A stretch of 7,174 nt of DNA. Origin: Bacillota bacterium (GTDB taxonomy: Bacteria; Bacillota; Clostridia; Christensenellales; CAG-138). The first letter of the stretch is position 1. Every line of letters starts with the position of its first letter. The stretch is taken from the NCBI GenBank assembly GCA_023461495.1, contig JAEYLA010000169.1, positions 1-7,174 of the forward strand, given 5' to 3'. The notes under the pieces were generated by a model. The model had not been told where the DNA came from. It saw nothing but the letters and a program-made list of their open reading frames with translations, and ran no database searches. A program made the translations under genes and the position numbers. Of the stretch, positions 5,998 through 7,174 are shown one piece after another.

Positions 5998-7125
5998 ATT
6001 ATTCAGCTTACGCATGTATCGGTCAGCGCGCCTTCCGGAACGGTATTTTTGCGCATTCTTGATGCGCTGCTGCCGGATAAATTTCACAAAGAGAGAACGC
6101 CGATCCTAAAGGATATTACGCTTTGGCTGGGCAGGGGCGAGACGTTTGCCGTGCTCGGAGAACAGGGTGCCGGCAAAACAACGCTTTTGCGCTTGATGGC
6201 GGGCATGCTGCTTCCCGAGCGGGGAACGTATACGGTAACAGGCAGGGTGGCGGCCGCCATTGGTACAGACGGATTGATTGCAACGGAAACGGGCGCGGGC
6301 AACGCACGCCTGGCGTGCGCGAAGGAACGTCTGGGCGCGGAAGAGACAGCGCGCCGCGTGGAGACTGTGCGCGCCTTCAGCGGGTTGGGCGGGCAGTTTT
6401 TGCAACAGGTTGCGGGGTACGCGCCTGCGGCGCGCGCACGGCTTGCGCTTTCCCTGGCGCTTTGCGCAAAGCCCCATGTGTTGCTGCTCTCCGGTGTTCT
6501 CGAGGAATGTGATCTTCCGTTTACGCATGCGTGCGTACTGCGGCTGCGGCAGATGCAACGGGAGGGCATGACGCTGCTGCTCGAAAGCGGGGATGCATCC
6601 CTGCTGCGCCGCTTATGCGAAAGCGCGCTGTGGCTCGAGCGTGGAGAATTGAAGAGGGTCGGTCCGCTCGAAAGCGTATATGCGGCGTTCTCAAAAACCC
6701 GTAATGTGGCGGCAACGCTGTATCCCGCGGAGGGAAAGCGCATGATCGAACAGGCGAAGGTTGCGTTTTCTTCCCCGCTGTCGCCGGATACTGTAGAGCT
6801 GTTCCCAAAGTCTTCGGAGGTAGCGTCCTGGCCCTTGGCGGCACAGGATACCCTTAAGGAGCTCGAAGGCTACTGCGCGCGCCTCGATGAGCAGCTGACG
6901 GCGTATGCAAAAGCCAACCTTGCGTTTGAAAAGGAAAATGCAAGGCAGGAAGATTTGCTCGGGCAATATGAGGCGCGGCTGCAGGAGGCGGATAATATGC
7001 TTTCGCGCATGATGGAGGCGCTGAAAGATACCGCAAGCGTGATGCACCGGCAGTTTTTAGAGCTGCAGCGCGGTACGGGGAAAAAAGGATGGTGGGGAAA
7101 TAAGAAAAAAGGGGATATGCGTTGA
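5998..7125 (+). CDS. Degenerate Wzt/TagH-like ABC ATPase with C-terminal coiled coil
   Basis: About 375 residues from ATT 5998 (358 from TTG 6049). Family: ATPases of polysaccharide/teichoic-acid exporters. Numbered from 5998: first beta strand IQLTHVSV (2-9), a family-typical spacer ending PILKDITLWL, an intact Walker A GEQGAGKT (54-61), and FSGLG (127-131). The rest of the catalytic set is missing: the signature (YSSGM in relatives) reads YAPAA (141-145), the Walker B Asp-Glu is Ser165-Gly166 in LLLSGVL, and the H-loop SHD is SGD (Gly198). Alignment through RLAL and RRLCESALWLERGEL is collinear, so this is substitution, not frameshift. After about residue 232 comes a linker, then a coiled coil (about 283-357) and a basic/aromatic tail KKGWWGNKKK. 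It probably binds but hardly hydrolyses ATP on its own and may act as a regulatory or heterodimer partner. The TTG start would delete the first beta strand. Confidence 0.85.
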   Translation: MIQLTHVSVSAPSGTVFLRILDALLPDKFHKERTPILKDITLWLGRGETFAVLGEQGAGKTTLLRLMAGMLLPERGTYTVTGRVAAAIGTDGLIATETGAGNARLACAKERLGAEETARRVETVRAFSGLGGQFLQQVAGYAPAARARLALSLALCAKPHVLLLSGVLEECDLPFTHACVLRLRQMQREGMTLLLESGDASLLRRLCESALWLERGELKRVGPLESVYAAFSKTRNVAATLYPAEGKRMIEQAKVAFSSPLSPDTVELFPKSSEVASWPLAAQDTLKELEGYCARLDEQLTAYAKANLAFEKENARQEDLLGQYEARLQEADNMLSRMMEALKDTASVMHRQFLELQRGTGKKGWWGNKKKGDMR

Positions 7126-7174
7126 AGGGTATTCTCCCGCAAAAAAACAGATCCGGCGTTTTGATTGCGCTCCG
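7122..7174 (+). CDS. Start of a downstream gene, cut by the window end
   Basis: The frame opens at TTG 7122, overlapping the TGA of the ATPase gene (7123-7125), with GGGG (7111-7114) seven bases upstream. The visible residues are (M)KGILPQKNRSGVLIAL, followed by an incomplete codon. A short basic start turning hydrophobic would suit an ABC-2 permease, the usual partner of Wzt/TagH ATPases, but a glycosyltransferase or another ATPase is equally possible on 17 residues. The overlap implies translational coupling with the ATPase. Confidence 0.5.
   Translation, partial: MKGILPQKNRSGVLIAL

Noticed and set aside
1..7174. CRISPR array, tRNA/rRNA genes, insertion sequence or phage genes
   Set aside because: No spaced direct repeats, no tRNA-like or rRNA-like sequence and no transposase, integrase or phage protein seen in any frame.

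Overview
The window looks like chromosomal DNA from a low-to-mid GC Gram-positive anaerobe (Bacillota, class Clostridia). This rests on strong AGGAGG-type ribosome binding sites before almost every gene, a lipoprotein solute-binding protein with an Ala/Pro/Thr-rich linker after its lipobox, and tightly packed genes. Coding DNA is GC-rich, while the one large intergenic region is AT-rich (28% GC by hand count over 5761-5940). A gut Clostridia lineage is a guess from style; I cannot name the species.

Positions 15-5757, read on the minus strand, form one transcription unit: a sigma70-type promoter (5728-5757), a leader of about 120 nt with a hairpin, then livJ, livH, livM, livG, livF and a cytidylate-kinase-like gene. 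This is a complete branched-chain amino acid type (HAAT) ABC importer: a lipid-anchored binding protein, two permeases and two ATPases. From livH onward the genes are almost contiguous: a 9-nt gap for livH/livM, overlaps of 4 nt (livM/livG) and 7 nt (livG/livF), and 24 nt before the kinase-like gene. Only livJ is set apart, by 242 bp containing two hairpins, the usual arrangement for making more binding protein than membrane components. The kinase-like gene is not a standard part of a liv operon.

Positions 5599-5997 are a divergent intergenic region with the liv promoter, an AT-rich stretch and a perfect 10-bp inverted repeat with a 23-nt spacer (5813-5855).

On the plus strand a second unit begins with an ABC ATPase of the polysaccharide/teichoic-acid exporter type (Wzt/TagH-like), followed by the overlapping start of another gene cut off by the window end. 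This ATPase is the most unusual item. Walker A is intact, but the signature, Walker B/catalytic Glu and H-loop positions are all replaced, in an open frame of about 375 codons that ends in a long coiled coil. Its only well-placed start codon appears to be ATT behind a strong Shine-Dalgarno sequence. It looks like a pseudo-ATPase or regulatory subunit at the head of an envelope-polymer export operon.
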